A stretch of DNA of 46,926 nucleotides from Symbiodinium natans. Lineage: Eukaryota > Sar > Dinophyceae > Suessiales > Symbiodiniaceae. Of this stretch, positions 27,858-38,470 are shown piece by piece; the first letter of the stretch is position 1, and every line of letters starts with the position of its first letter. The notes under the pieces were generated by a model. The model saw only the letters and a program-made list of their open reading frames with translations. It did not search any database and had not been told where the DNA came from. Made by a program: the position numbers and the translations under genes. Location of the stretch: the NCBI GenBank assembly GCA_905221605.1, contig CAJNDS010002057.1:198087-245012 (forward strand). The letters are read 5' to 3'.

Positions 27858-29339
27858 TCAGAATCCCACGGTAGGGAAGGCACTGGCAAAGTCTTCCACC
27901 TGACCCTTCAGTTCCAAGAGCTTGCCGGGTGGGCTCTCTGCAAGCACACGCTTGAAGTCCACGAGCTTCGGCCCGCTTTGTTTCTGCACCTCCACTGCCA
28001 CGTCCACAGCTCCACCGATGAACTCACCAATCTTCGCGAAATCCTCTTCCATGAGCCCTCTGGAAGTCATTGCAGGGGCACCGACGCGCAAACCGTTGGG
28101 ATTCATGGCGCTCTTGTCACCTGGGATCGTGTTCTTGTTCAAGACAATGGATGCCAACTCGCAGACGGCCTCGGCCTTTGAACCGTTCACACCCTTGGAC
28201 CGCAGATCAATCAGCACCAGATGGTTGTCCGTACCACCAGAGACCAAGTTGAAGTTGCATCGCTGGAGGGACTCACCCAGAGCCTTCGAATTCTTCATGA
28301 CTTGCTGGATGTAAGTCTTGAACTCAGGCTCGCTGGCCTGCTTCAGCGCCACGGCCAAAGATGTGATGCTCTGGTTGTGAGGGCCGCCTTGGAGTCCTGG
28401 AAAGACGGCTGCGTTGATCCTGTCCTCTAAGTCGTACATGATGGGGTTCCCTTTCTTGTCCACACCACGCTGGCCCTTGCGGTAGAAGATCATTGCTCCA
28501 CGCGGTCCGCGCAGCGACTTGTGCGTAGTCGTTGTGACTACATCAGCATACTCAAAAGGTGATGGGATGGCGTCTGCTGCCACAAGGCCGGAGATATGGG
28601 CCATGTCGGCCAGTAGAAGTGCTCCACATTTGTCTGCAATCTGTCGCATGCGGGCATAGTCAATCAGCCTCGAGTAGGCACTAGTGCCTGCAATCAGGAT
28701 CTTTGGGCGGATTCGCAGTGCAAACTTCTCACACTCATCGTAGTCGATGAGTCCAGTCTCTTCATTCAGGCGGTATGGGATGGACTCGAAGTACTTCGAC
28801 ACCATGGAAATCTTCTTCGTGTCCGTCTGATATCCGTGGGACAAGTGGCCACCGTGTGGCAGGTCCAAGCCCATGATGCGGTCATGCACATCACAAAGGG
28901 CCGTGAACACCTGGAAGTTGGCAGGTGAGCCGCTGAGCGATTGGACGTTGACGCCCCACTCTTTGGCATCGACCCGAAAACTTTGCAAGGCCCGCTGCTG
29001 GCACAGCCTTTCTGCCTTGTCTATAAACTCATTGCCTCCGTAGTACCTGGCTCCGGGGTAGCCCTCGGAATACTTGTTGACCATGACGGAGCCAACAGCT
29101 TCCAGGACTGGAAGAGGCGCAAAATTCTCAGATGCGATCAGGTTGACGCACCTCCGCTGCCTGTCCTTTTCAGACTCGATGATGCCGTGAACCTCTGGGT
29201 CGATCTCCTTCAGCGGCGTGTTGAGGCGCATGGCTTCAACAGTGATGCTGCGGCCTGCCGTGTGGCCTGCCGTGTGGCCTGCCGGGATGAGGCGTGCTGC
29301 CTGCCTCCAGCATGAGCGCACGGCACCGACTGCGTGCAT
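27858..29339 (-). CDS. SHMT: Serine hydroxymethyltransferase, mitochondrial type
   Basis: Converts serine and tetrahydrofolate to glycine and 5,10-methylene-tetrahydrofolate using PLP. 493 residues from the ATG at 29339. The frame is open further up only with a TTG start. The first 30-35 residues ([17 protein letters not shown] and [11 protein letters not shown]) are Arg/Ala-rich and lack acidic residues, like a mitochondrial presequence. Conserved elements: IASENFAP (68-75), [15 protein letters not shown] (88-102), [13 protein letters not shown] (136-148), LADMAHISG (243-251), PLP lysine Lys274 in [23 protein letters not shown] (313-323) and [12 protein letters not shown] (417-428). The length fits the eukaryotic family (about 470-520). 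The coding sequence is uninterrupted, unlike most genes here. Ends TGA. Neighbours are minus-strand exon candidates of unknown function. Confidence 0.95.
   Translation of the reverse strand: MHAVGAVRSCWRQAARLIPAGHTAGHTAGRSITVEAMRLNTPLKEIDPEVHGIIESEKDRQRRCVNLIASENFAPLPVLEAVGSVMVNKYSEGYPGARYYGGNEFIDKAERLCQQRALQSFRVDAKEWGVNVQSLSGSPANFQVFTALCDVHDRIMGLDLPHGGHLSHGYQTDTKKISMVSKYFESIPYRLNEETGLIDYDECEKFALRIRPKILIAGTSAYSRLIDYARMRQIADKCGALLLADMAHISGLVAADAIPSPFEYADVVTTTTHKSLRGPRGAMIFYRKGQRGVDKKGNPIMYDLEDRINAAVFPGLQGGPHNQSITSLAVALKQASEPEFKTYIQQVMKNSKALGESLQRCNFNLVSGGTDNHLVLIDLRSKGVNGSKAEAVCELASIVLNKNTIPGDKSAMNPNGLRVGAPAMTSRGLMEEDFAKIGEFIGGAVDVAVEVQKQSGPKLVDFKRVLAESPPGKLLELKGQVEDFASAFPTVGF
29257..29286. 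repeat. 12-bp tandem repeat inside the SHMT presequence
   Basis: GCCTGCCGTGTG repeated about 2.5 times. On minus it encodes [10 protein letters not shown] within the targeting region. Confidence 0.8.
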
Positions 29340-29568
29340 GGCTTCGGTCGAGCTCACGGTTGTGCCTTTGAGGCTGAAAAGGATCTTGCTCCGGGCGGCA
29401 CGCTGCAAACAGTCGCTTCGCACGTGCACAACAGGGACAGAGAGCAAGTGCAAGAGCTATGCAGGTGCGAATCAACTTGCGAAGTACTTGGCTATGCGTC
29501 GGCCTCCATCGGAGGGGAATCCAGAAGGTCCCGGGCCTCATGCTGTTCGCTCACATCTCCCAAATCTC

Positions 29569-29892
29569 TCAGTCTCTCATGTCTTGGAGCGGGACAAAGC
29601 CACAGCCCCGGCAGAAGCTCGTATCCTGGGCATCAAAGATCTTGTCACCTCGGCTGCTGCGTAGCTCTGCGAATTGGATCGATTGCGGCAGATTATCCGA
29701 TGTCGATTCCTTACAAGGCTCAAAAATGAGAAAGCTTCGGCAAACATTGACAGACATCTCTCGAGCCACGAAGGGCTCACCAGACATTTCATCTGATTGC
29801 ACCAGGTCGCAGTTACTACAGGATGGCAGGGATTGAGTCGCCCCGTGTGCTTCCTGAGATTGTGGTGTAACTTGCTTCGGCAAAAGCACCAT
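29569..29892 (-). CDS. Exon candidate upstream of SHMT
   Basis: Open frame ending in a stop at 29569. It contains SCSNCDLVQSDEMSGEPFVA, then REMSVNVCRSFLIFEPCKES and DAQDTSFCRGCGFVPLQDMR. CxxC pairs at both ends could bind zinc. It stops about 230 bp before the SHMT ATG on the same strand, so it is probably the 3' end of the preceding gene. No family recognised. Confidence 0.4.
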   Translation of the reverse strand: MVLLPKQVTPQSQEAHGATQSLPSCSNCDLVQSDEMSGEPFVAREMSVNVCRSFLIFEPCKESTSDNLPQSIQFAELRSSRGDKIFDAQDTSFCRGCGFVPLQDMRD

Positions 29893-30101
29893 AGCTGCCT
29901 CCTTCTGAACTTCCAGGCCTGCCCGTGCGGGATCTCTTCGGCCTTCTCTGTGACCACGGCCTTGACTGCGTCCTGACGCTGGGTGATTTGTGAGTTCGAC
30001 GCAGAATCTGCGTCATGTCTCCGCATGCCTCCACCTCCCTGGCAGGCTCGTAGGGCCTCTGCTCTGCCTCTGCAAGCACTGGAACTTAATTGTTTCATCA
30101 C
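29893..30101 (-). CDS. Exon candidate, basic
   Basis: Overlapping minus frames read AEAEQRPYEPAREVEACGDM, then TQILRRTHKSPSVRTQSR, or alternatively QRQDAVKAVVTEKAEEIPHG. Likely an upstream exon of the CxxC gene at 29569-29892. Frame not settled. Confidence 0.25.
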
Positions 30102-30436
30102 AGTTCTCGAAGTGTGTCACGATGATGTTCCTCCCCCCTCTGGTCCACTTGCATGTTGCAAATCTGCATTCTTGAGCTGCACCGACAGGTTGCAACATGG
30201 CATGGCAAGACATTCCAAGGTAACCTGAAGTCGCAAAATGGGCAAGTTAGGATGCGACTTACGACTTGCTCTACCCCTGCCCCTGTTCGTGCTGATCATT
30301 CGATAATCGCGGCACCTCTCCCTTCACTGCAGTCATCTCAGAAGTTGGCACAGGAGCCTGAGCACACCAAGACATGCCACCATTGCCACCCCCTACCTTA
30401 AGCTGTCCAGCACTGGAACCGCGAGAATCTGCGTAG

Positions 30437-30454
30437 CCCCCCCCCCCCCCCCCC
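30437..30454. repeat. Poly-C run (18 bp)
   Basis: Uninterrupted C on +, G on the mainly transcribed minus strand. Confidence 0.95.
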
Positions 30455-31449
30455 GCCGCGCTGCCCCAAAGCCTGCCTCACTCTTCTCCGGAGTCACAGG
30501 CTCGGGAGTGTTGTCACTCCGCTGGCTCTTGGGCGGCGTCGAGGGACCTGAGATTCTAAGGTTGGGCTACGAGAAGGCACGACCGGTAGCCAGCATCCAC
30601 AAAGTACATGCATGATTTTGCGACCACGTTGATTACGCTATTTAATTTGGCACTGAGATGCCGGGGCTGCTTTCCAGCACGCGGCACTTTGCTTTGTTCA
30701 CCAGCCCATCACACTCACGCAGAACGTTCCTGAATCGAGTTTCAGCTGCGGGCACACACTGGGCACACGATGTCACACACACACACACACCTCTTGCACA
30801 GAAGTCCAGTCACAAAGGTTTTAGGACCACGTGATTTGGGCGGGTTTCAGCAAGATCTCTGCATCGACATTCAACGCCGCCTCAGTTCGCAGTCAGGCTC
30901 TGCCGCTCCGCGGGAATCTATGTAGGATTCCGTGGGTTGCAATCATGGCACAATCTCGGGTCGCTGTCGAAGATTGACCAGGGCTGTCAGCAAACCCATC
31001 TCTTCAGCCAATTTCAACACCTGCGTGCGTTCCATCATGTTCCATTGTAAGGAAAATACAATTCGTTCGTGTCCCACGAGGCTCTGTGATGTTCTGTGCT
31101 CATCTCCGATGACTCGACAAAATCGCAAACCCAGCAGATCCAGTGCCCCCATGCGCCTCCCGCAGCTTCCTACATTTCCTACGACCTTGGAACGGTGCGG
31201 GTCAGAGGCCTTCGAACCACCCCTTTGCCAGGTCTACGGATGGAGGTCTCACCTGAAGGAAGCCCCCACTTGCATCCCGAAACTCCACCCATGGGGTACC
31301 AGCACCGAATTTGTCACCCATGCAGTCATGTGTGCTGTCAGGCTCTAGACTCGCTTCTTAATGTTCTTAAGTGTGTGATGCGTGCATGTTGCAGCCGGCG
31401 GGTTGGAAACAATGATTCGGAGAACATCCTATATCGGAAGTATCGGAAG
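30455..31449. other. No supported gene; CA microsatellite
   Basis: Short open frames only. A CA dinucleotide repeat lies at about 30773-30791. Confidence 0.35.
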
Positions 31450-31755
31450 CTATGAAACTGTTCGCCTCAGGAAGGGGCAAGTCGGGATCCCAAGTGCGTT
31501 CTTGGGGCCAAGTTCAGGATAACTGTTGAGTTTCACAAATTCTGCCGGCGGGGTTGGCGATGTCCCCCCTTTGTGCCTCTGGACTCCCTTCGGCTTTCGG
31601 CGGCTGCGAGGAGGGCTTGTCGGCTTTCGGCGACTTTTGCTCCTGGAACCACGCTTTTTTAAGGCAGGCCCAGCACACGGAAACCCTGCGTAGCAACTGA
31701 AGGCACGAGCCCTACGAGCCCTGCGAGCCCTGCGAGCCCTAGGCCTACCCGACAC
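31450..31755 (-). CDS. Basic exon with RS/KP-type tail
   Basis: The frame starts near a 9-bp repeat giving RARRARRAR, continues RSKSRRKPTSPPRSRRKPKG and ends FVKLNSYPELGPKNALGIP before a TAG. A second frame (31514-31696) reads QEQKSPKADKPSSQPPKAEG and is also open. A GTGGTTCCAG|GAGC acceptor suits either. Probably the 3' exon of a basic nuclear-type protein. Confidence 0.35.
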   Translation of the reverse strand: MSGRPRARRARRARRARAFSCYAGFPCAGPALKKRGSRSKSRRKPTSPPRSRRKPKGVQRHKGGTSPTPPAEFVKLNSYPELGPKNALGIPTCPFLRRTVS

Positions 31756-32165
31756 TGCACTGCAAGCGCAGAAACGCTGGGTGTCTTGAATCGCAAGCGA
31801 TCGCTGATGTCTGCATGTACATGCATGTACCGTATGGATCCGTATTTTTGCATCTGCTTGGCCTGCTTGGTGGGCTTTGCCGGCTTTGCTTTCGCTTCTG
31901 CCGCTGCCTCTGCCTTGCGGGCCTTGCCCTTGGCAAGTGCTTTCGCCTTGGCCTTGGCCTTCGCCTTGGCCTTCGCCTTGGCCTTCGCCTTGGCCTTTGC
32001 TTTGGCTAGCATGGACTTCTTGGACTTCTTCCTCAGAAGCAAGATTTTTATCAGAACTTCAGACGTGGCTCTCCTTTCGATTAGAGAACGCAGCACGAGC
32101 CCCCCCCCCCCTCTTTTCAGTCTGAGGGTCGGAGAGGGCTCCTTCACGCCGTCTTCGCCCTGCGA
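31659..32165 (-). CDS. Lys/Ala-repeat protein exon
   Basis: After acceptor TTTTCGTCGCAG the frame reads GEDGVKEPSPTLRLKRG, SLIERRATSEVLIKILLLRK and KSKKSMLAKAKAKAKAKA. About twelve Ala-Lys units and then KARKAEAAAEAKAKPAKP follow. (AK)n tails of this kind occur in histone H1 and in bacterial or dinoflagellate DNA-binding histone-like proteins. Lys codons are AAG and Ala codons vary, so the protein repeat is kept. The end after KQAKQMQKYG is uncertain. Nuclear DNA binding is inferred from composition only. Confidence 0.45.
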   Translation of the reverse strand, partial: SQGEDGVKEPSPTLRLKRGGGGLVLRSLIERRATSEVLIKILLLRKKSKKSMLAKAKAKAKAKAKAKAKAKAKAKALAKGKARKAEAAAEAKAKPAKPTKQAKQMQKYGSIRYMHVHADISDRLRFKTPSVSALAVQCRVGLGLAGLAGLVGLVPSVATQGFRVLGLP

Positions 32166-32214
32166 CGAAAAGATGCAACTGTTCCAGGTTTGTCAGAGGC
32201 AAAAAAAGGCGTGA

Positions 32215-32285
32215 AGTTGATGAAAGCCTCCTCCTTGCGGCGGCGCTTGCGGACTGGCGCGCCTTCGTCGCCAGCGGGCCTGGGC
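32215..32285 (-). CDS. Short exon candidate with NLS-like cluster
   Basis: After acceptor GCCTAGCCCAG the frame reads AGDEGAPVRKRRRKEEAFIN. RKRRRKEE resembles a nuclear localisation signal. It lies just upstream of the Lys/Ala-repeat exon and may precede it. The donor is unclear. Confidence 0.3.
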
Positions 32286-32952
32286 TAGGCATCAGAGAGC
32301 GAAATGGCTGCAGGTGCGATTGAGTGCAGTTTCCTATTTGCGTTTCGGGATGGATGTCATGCATTTCGCACTATGGTCCTCTTGTCTTCGAGGTCGACAC
32401 TTCCAGGGCTCTCTGCTGTTACGGTCCCGGGGTCCCAAGTGTCAACCTGCGCTGCAGTCGTTTGCCATGTCCTTGCTTTCTAGAAGCCCTCACTCAAGGC
32501 CGCTAGTGGCCCACACTCAAATTGTGGTCCCATATAGTATGCAACCTGTGCCGCTTGCGCCTTCTCATTCATGCTACTGCCTCACTCAGCATGATGTGTA
32601 GACCGTGCATAACAAGCTGGAAGCTGTGATTGTCGTGGGGTCCTTTGTGGGCTACTGTCGTGGGGTTTCATTGTTCATGTGGTCAGGATGCGGTTGCATC
32701 ATCTTTTCATAGACGTTTGTGGCACACGATGGCGCCCAAAATGTGTACTCTCGTGGCCTTTATTTCGAGTAGCCATTCAGGCTCATTGGCATGCCAAACA
32801 GGCATCACTGTGCATGCGCCATTTGGGAGATGCAGTAGGAAAGATTTGAAAATTTCAGTCGGAGAGAAGAGCAAACGCCACGCGGTTGCACAAAATGGCA
32901 TAAACATGTTCCAGTCCGGGGCCGTGCCCAGAAACTTATCGAGATATGGGAT

Positions 32953-33461
32953 TTACGTCGCGTTGCAAGCCTGCTGCTGATGCTGCTGGCACCATCCCTC
33001 CGGACTCTCGGTTCGCGGCTGCGTTTTGGCCTTTTTGGCCCTTTTGGCCTTTCCATTCGGAGCTTTGACCTCGCCCGTCTCGTCCACCTCGGCTTTCTCC
33101 TCCGAAAAGAGAGGAGCACTTTCAGAAAGCTTTGAAGGCGTCCATTCAGAGATGCTTGTATTAGCAGCGTCGGATCTGGCCTTCACGTCTGTGTCCATGG
33201 GAGCGTCTGAACCATTCTCTGTTGGCCTCTCCTCACGGACTGCGCCCAACCAAACAGCAGCAGCTCTTTTAACCATGAAGTGCCTCTTGCTTAGCCTTTT
33301 TGGACTTCTTCCCCTTGGAAATCGCCGTCTCGCCCTGCGCGACTGGCACACACAGCAAAAACCTTGCCGTAAGCAAAGCTCAAGGCAGCAAGAGGGTGCC
33401 TTTTCTTCAGAGTTCTCCGAGGTCTTGACGGCCTTCTCAGAGCGCCTGCACAGAAGGTCCT
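32953..33461 (-). CDS. Lys/Glu/Ser-rich nuclear-type protein, C-terminal part
   Basis: Acceptor GTTTTTAG|AGGACC at 33461 opens DLLCRRSEKAVKTSENSEEK. The frame stays open to a TAA at 32953 through ERPTENGSDAPMDTDVKARS, EEKAEVDETGEVKAPNGKAK and RAKKAKTQPRTESPEG. A spliced alternative uses an exon in another frame, 33274-33334 (GETAISKGKKSKKAKQEALH), with matching phases, but needs a 34-bp intron. KKSKK motifs recur here and in the downstream Lys/Ala exon. Disordered, charged and probably nuclear. Confidence 0.45.
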
Positions 33462-33743
33462 CTAAAAACATTACGAGAGAGCTGGTCAGTAGGGTTTGGT
33501 AGACGAAAGGCCGGAAAATAGAGCTGGCCTGGATTGCTTCACCGTCCGAGCTGGTGGGTTGTTCACGTACCTGTTGTGACAAGAAAACTACATACCGTTT
33601 CAAATTGATCTTCTTAAAGCTGTTTTGTTGAAATCTAGCCTAGCTAAAAAACACGAAATCTTTAGATCGTTATGAGAATCTGTTTACGGTTCCGAACATA
33701 TGTTCAACAAGTGTTGAAAATCGACCGACATACTTTACAACAA

Positions 33744-34260
33744 TCATATTCCCCTGGATATACGTACGCGCATTCCCCACCCGACTAAACTCAGTCCGAG
33801 GCACTCCTCCGCCTCTTCACGGGTGGCAAAGCTGCGATAGAGCACCTAGAGATTCCATGATGATTTACAAGGGAAAAGACGCAATCGACAAACCCCGACA
33901 AACACACCGATGAACTGATGAAGAGCTGATGCAGCAAGGCACCCCTTTGATGCCGTGCACGTATTGCTTGCACTCCTCCCAGCTTGTGCAAATCCTCTTC
34001 TCCGGCGCCGCCACCTGAATTGCCGATTGGCTCAGAGCACAGTCCTCTGAAACTGCAGACTATCATTTTGCCCTCAGGTTGTCACACTGCTACTGTCACA
34101 CTGCTACGTAGCGACCACAATCACAAGCATATCATTTGGGGCAAGCGCGCTGGCTGGCGAGTAAGCCTCTTCAACACACCCTTTTTTGGACCTCTAGGCT
34201 TGACTCTGGCAATGTCTCGTGGGCATTCTAGGGGTCGAACCAATTTGGTGGGGCAATGGG
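33744..34260 (-). CDS. Gene with RNase H1 hybrid-binding (Cauli_VI-type) domain
   Basis: Exon 33943-34052 ends RICTSWEECKQYVHGIKG, then donor GTGCCT. The exon from 33845 (acceptor ATCTCTAG) continues VLYRSFATREEAEECLG. Joined in phase 0, they form the signature W-x-E-C ... V-x-G-x-x-G-V-x-Y-x-S-F ... EEA of the RNase H1 N-terminal domain, which binds RNA/DNA hybrids or dsRNA. The intron is 97 bp. An upstream exon ending at 34180 (CPRDIARVKPRGPKK, donor GTGTGT) matches in phase. After the domain the frame runs 17 more residues to a TGA at 33744. No RNase H catalytic domain is visible downstream, so this may be a stand-alone binding module. The domain call is firm; gene ends are not. Confidence 0.6.
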
Positions 34261-34367
34261 GTGATAAGACGAAGACAGGGCCAATAGCCGGGAGACTGGG
34301 TAAACATCGGGAACGCCCCTGACCTGACTTTGGACAATCAATCTCTGGTGGACGACCGAGCCTCCTG

Positions 34368-35023
34368 ATGAAGCAAACCTACGGCCTGCGGCTACGAAGG
34401 CAAATTTTGGACGAATGTGCCAAAAACATGGACGAAGTTCTGCTGCATCCAGCCCAAAGCCGTTTGTGGAAGGCCCGTGGCCTGGGGCTGTCGAGACTCT
34501 GCGAGCTCTCGCATCCGAGGCACTCCGTAGAACTTTACCGTGGTGCCGGCACGCTCTTTGAGTGAACGGCTGCCAGGCACCTCGACCAGCTGCATATCCT
34601 TCAATCACACAGGGAGATGGTGCCGATGCTTCACCAACTCTACAGCTGCTCTTCCGTTCGCCCGCTCCGTTGCCCCAGTCCTCGTTGTACTCGTAGGCTG
34701 GGCCGTTGCTTTCGGCCTGGATCTCTTTTTCCTTGGTGAATTGCAACAAACTTGGCCAAAGGTTCCACACTGTGTTGCACTTCAGGCACGCAAAATGCGA
34801 AGGCTTGCTTGGTCGTGAATTTCTTGGCGGACCCCTGGGCAATTTTTGCAGCTGAAGCAGCGCTTAGCCAACTTGCCAGTCGTTCCATGGGACTTGGCTG
34901 CCTGAGAAAGAACCGCCAAGCAGTCAGCAACCTGCCTCGAAGGTTTGCTCGTTGCTCAACGTAGTCTCTCCAATCTTTTCCCATCTGCTTGGTGTTTTTC
35001 TGCTCCAGCGAGGCACTCCCCTG
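34368..35023 (-). CDS. Exon cluster with CxxC motifs (unidentified)
   Basis: Minus segments in different frames look coding: SLEQKNTKQMGKDWRDYVEQ or YCQWVMKTAQLQEPGECLAG (near 34940-35070, alternative readings after acceptor TTTGCACAG), GKLAKRCFSCKNCPG (about 34835-34905), FACLKCNTVWNLWPSLLQFT (about 34735-34800) and DMQLVEVPGSRSLKERAGTT (about 34500-34600). The two Cys pairs could form a zinc ribbon. This probably belongs to one gene upstream of the RNase H1-like exons. Splice structure not solved. Confidence 0.35.
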
Positions 35024-35079
35024 GTTCTTGCAGCTGCGCAGTCTTCATCACCCACTGGCAGTACCTGTGCAAAGAAACT

Positions 35080-37340
35080 CATTGGAGGCGCCCTCGACAC
35101 ATCATCGTCATGATCGTCTCTTGCGGCTTGAGGTTGAGGGCTGTTATTCGAGGGCAGGGCCTTGCAATGCCTCACGGACCGTTTTCGGAGGAAGCAACAG
35201 TTTGCGCAAAGCCTCTCCCCATCAAATCCAAGTCAAGCACGTGCGCACTTCGGCTCTTTATCCCAGAGCTCGGCATAAGTCATCTCAGCGTGCCTGGACA
35301 GGATAAAGCAAGGCACACGAAAACGGAAAATGAAGGCCCCTGCCGCCTGCCAAATGCCACACTGTCAGCACCGGTGGCACGGGGAGCTGCATCGTTGGTT
35401 GCGGCTGGTGCCTGCAAGGTACAGTTCCAATAGTACAGACTCTTGTACTACGCAAGGCCCTCCACCCTCATATTTACCCGCCATGTCTTCATCTCGCGGG
35501 GCCTTGCCTTCACATCACTCATCTCACTCGTCTCACCCACTTGCTGGGCGGAAGAGAGCTCCAGGTCACGTCGTCGTCCACAACCAGGGCACGTCAGCGA
35601 CTCTGCATTGAAGACAAACTTGCCTCATCCGACAGTGCCAAGAAGATACAGTGTGTCGCGAGCCTGTCCTCAAAACGGACTTACTAGCTTCACTCGCTTT
35701 GTGCTTCAGAGGCGGACTCTTTTGCGTGACTTGTCAACTGTGACCGATCGAGTCATGGCATAGAAAGCTGGGTTCTCTGTGTGCAGAACCCAACAGATAC
35801 CATCAGCAACCCAGGTGCAACCGGGGCAAGCAGCCTCCATGGCCTGGCGAAGATGTGCAAAATCCAGATTCAAGAGGAGCCGAGTAGCCTATGTCCATGT
35901 GTTCAGCGTTTGTAGATGTCTCCCTGTCTCTGGACAGACATGTCTTGAGGCGTTGCGGGTGACATCATGGGGTGCGTGGCACTCTGCAGAGCATCCCCCA
36001 CGACCACGAGTCCCACCACGCACAGGGACTCAAGGGTGTGGTACTCTCCCCAAACTAGAGTTTCTGAACATTTCCCAAGTTGCCTGGCAATGCCCAGCCT
36101 GCGGGTGCTGGTCAGGCTGCAGGGAACCAGTCTTTTTTGGGCCAAATGGCTATGCGGCCATGATGGCAGCCAAGCATTCGAGAAGATGATCTGAACACAG
36201 CTAACATATAATCTTTTTCAATGGGTAAGTCAAGTGGCACGCACGTGTGGCCTATCAGCTCGGAAGCTTCACAGGCTCGTCGTTTTCCCTCTGCTGGAGC
36301 ACCGTGATGCTGCTCCTGGACAAGCCATACATTTCACACGGACGAAAAGGCCCCACACCAGCCTCACACTTGAAGTACTGTACTTCTCCCATCTCAAATG
36401 AAGTGACCAACAGGACTGCACAATGAAAAGCTAGTCGCCGCTCATCAGCACCCACTCCACCCGAGCTACATCCCAAATGTACCGATGCGCCGCGCGAACA
36501 AGCTGGAGTCCGAGGCACGTGTCGCGTTGACGATGAATGTTGACCTCATACACTGCGTGACTGAAAACAACTTGCTGCGGTTTCGCCTGCTCATTGCCCG
36601 GACCCTGACGAGGCCGGCACGAAACAGTTCATTGCATACTTGATGCCACTTGTGACGGGCTTTGCCTGGTGCAAATGCAGAAACATGCAGACACAAGCTT
36701 GACTGGCATTGTAGCCACATTGTAGCCACAATTAAGCCATAACTTGAGAAGAAAAAGTAAAGAGAGAGAGAGAGGGAGAGAGAGAGAGAGAGAGAGAGAC
36801 GCGTGGCACAATCTTGCAGAGTTCCAGCCTCGCCTCATGCTTCACACGCATATCACCCTCACCAGACGGAAGACGGTTTGGCCACATCCTCGGCTGATCT
36901 TATAACTGGCATAGGCGACGTTTCCTCGACATGACGGGTCTGGAGAAGTCGGCGCCGGAATCGCTACCAGGCGTCAGCGCCGTCAAGGCCGCTGGGCGGA
37001 CCTGATTTTGGACACCAATGGGCACACGTGGTGGTGGTGGTCAAGGCTGTGGCAGCAAAGTGGAAACAAGCCTGGAAGCCAAGGTGGGGGAAACTCGTCT
37101 CCCCACCACAGCCAGGCTCGAGGCCTCAAATAGGTCGAAAGCACAAGTAAGTGACGGACGTCTTAAGCTCTGAAGCCGCACATGCCGGCAGATGCGTCTG
37201 CGTATTCCGGCGATTGGCTGCGACTGGCTTCATCTGTGCACAGAAGCCACGTGTGAGGTCCCCCGAGGCTTCTACAGAGCATGACCGGGCCGCATCTTCG
37301 GAACATGATTCTTCCTATTGTCCTATTCTTTAAACTCTGG
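35080..37340. other. No confident gene; GA microsatellite
   Basis: A + frame (34945-35433) ends at a good donor, CTGCAAG|GTACAG, after RLFIPELGISHLSVPGQ, but I found no partner exon. Otherwise there are only short open frames. Confidence 0.3.
36760..36799. repeat. AG dinucleotide microsatellite
   Basis: About 20 AG units with one GG interruption. Confidence 0.95.
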
Positions 37341-37350
37341 TTCGTCATAC

Positions 37351-37390
37351 TATGTATATACATATATACATATATATATATATATACATG
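37351..37390. repeat. TA/CATA microsatellite
   Basis: Alternating TA with interspersed CA. Confidence 0.9.
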
Positions 37391-37896
37391 TGTGCTTTCG
37401 TATGTTCCATAGGGAATATGCTCTTTCGAGCCATGGGCCCGATCTTCTCCATGTAACTACTGTGTGGTGAGACTGTGGCAAACGGCTTCTGCCGCCAACC
37501 GACGATTGGAAAGACTCCTTCGGACCCATCCACGTAAGAAAACGATCCTAACATGTTGTTGGATTGCTCTTCGCTTCCGATCTTCAATTTGCAAAGCCAT
37601 TGTACAAGCGCTCGGCAGCCCAGACTTGTGGCTGTATGTGTTGTTTTTGGAAGCGGCTGCGTGCGACAAAGAATCCAACAACCTGACATGGAATGAAAAC
37701 TAACATAACATAATCTCGCACATCCGCCACTGCAGACCAGCGGCTGCTCTGCGAGCAATTGGTACCGCATATACCGTGCAAGCACTTCAGACGCGGTGTG
37801 TAGTTGCCGTGCACGTACACGTGATACACGGGTGCACGTGATTGAAGCAACCTTGCACCTTAAAGGGGTAGACCCCGCCGGGAGGATCATGCGCTG

Positions 37897-38064
37897 TCAC
37901 GCGCTCTTGTTTCGAACCCACTTGGGCTCATCATCATCATTGAGTTCGCCGTCTTCAACTTCTATAAAGGTGTTGTGCACGCTGATCAGGCTGCTGAGTG
38001 AAACGGACTGCGGGTTGTCCATCGCGTCGTCTGCAACTTCAGCAAATCGCGGGCTGCGGCCCTG
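37897..38064 (-). CDS. Exon candidate, acidic C-terminus
   Basis: After acceptor GTTGCGCAG the frame reads GRSPRFAEVADDAMDNPQSV, then SLSSLISVHNTFIEVEDGEL and NDDDEPKW. A donor-less reading goes to a TGA at 37897. Acidic and probably disordered. The V-x-NTFI-E-V core looks like a conserved short motif, but I cannot name a family with certainty. Confidence 0.4.
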   Translation of the reverse strand, partial: QGRSPRFAEVADDAMDNPQSVSLSSLISVHNTFIEVEDGELNDDDEPKWVRNKSA

Positions 38065-38470
38065 CGCAACGACTTCTTTAGACGTCACAACATCTTGGGA
38101 GAATGCATTTTTAAAAACAGGGGGTCCGCCCTTCTAGAACAGCTGCACTGCTACACTCCCAGCATCAGCCTCCGAGATGGTCGGGGCATGCTTCGAGCTG
38201 TTCAGCTTCCGGTACGCCGTCTGAAGGGGCAAATTTGTGAAAGCATCCCGGAAGTTGAGAGGGGGTTTGCCAGTCACTGGATCAACTTGGGAACTTGGTA
38301 GCCGTGGAATTTTGGTTCAGAGTATGTTAGAACTTTGCATGTGTAGCGACCCCGAACCCTTTTCTCGGCAAGAGGCTGATATCTTAATATTGGGATGGGG
38401 AGGCCGTAAAGGAGCTTTTCATGTTGAGTGGTCTCAGGACGTGTTGAAAACCACCCGGCACTCATGATTC

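Noticed and set aside
29340-29453. 38-residue N-terminal extension of SHMT from a TTG
   Set aside because: The ATG at 29339 already gives a good mitochondrial presequence and a family-typical length.
31786-32214. Leu/Ala/Phe-rich + frame (membrane-like)
   Set aside because: Antisense of the Ala-Lys repeat; hydrophobicity comes from complementing AAG GCC units.
34225-34300. tRNA gene suggested by a B-box-like GGTTCGACCCC on minus
   Set aside because: No A box at the right distance and no cloverleaf pairing.
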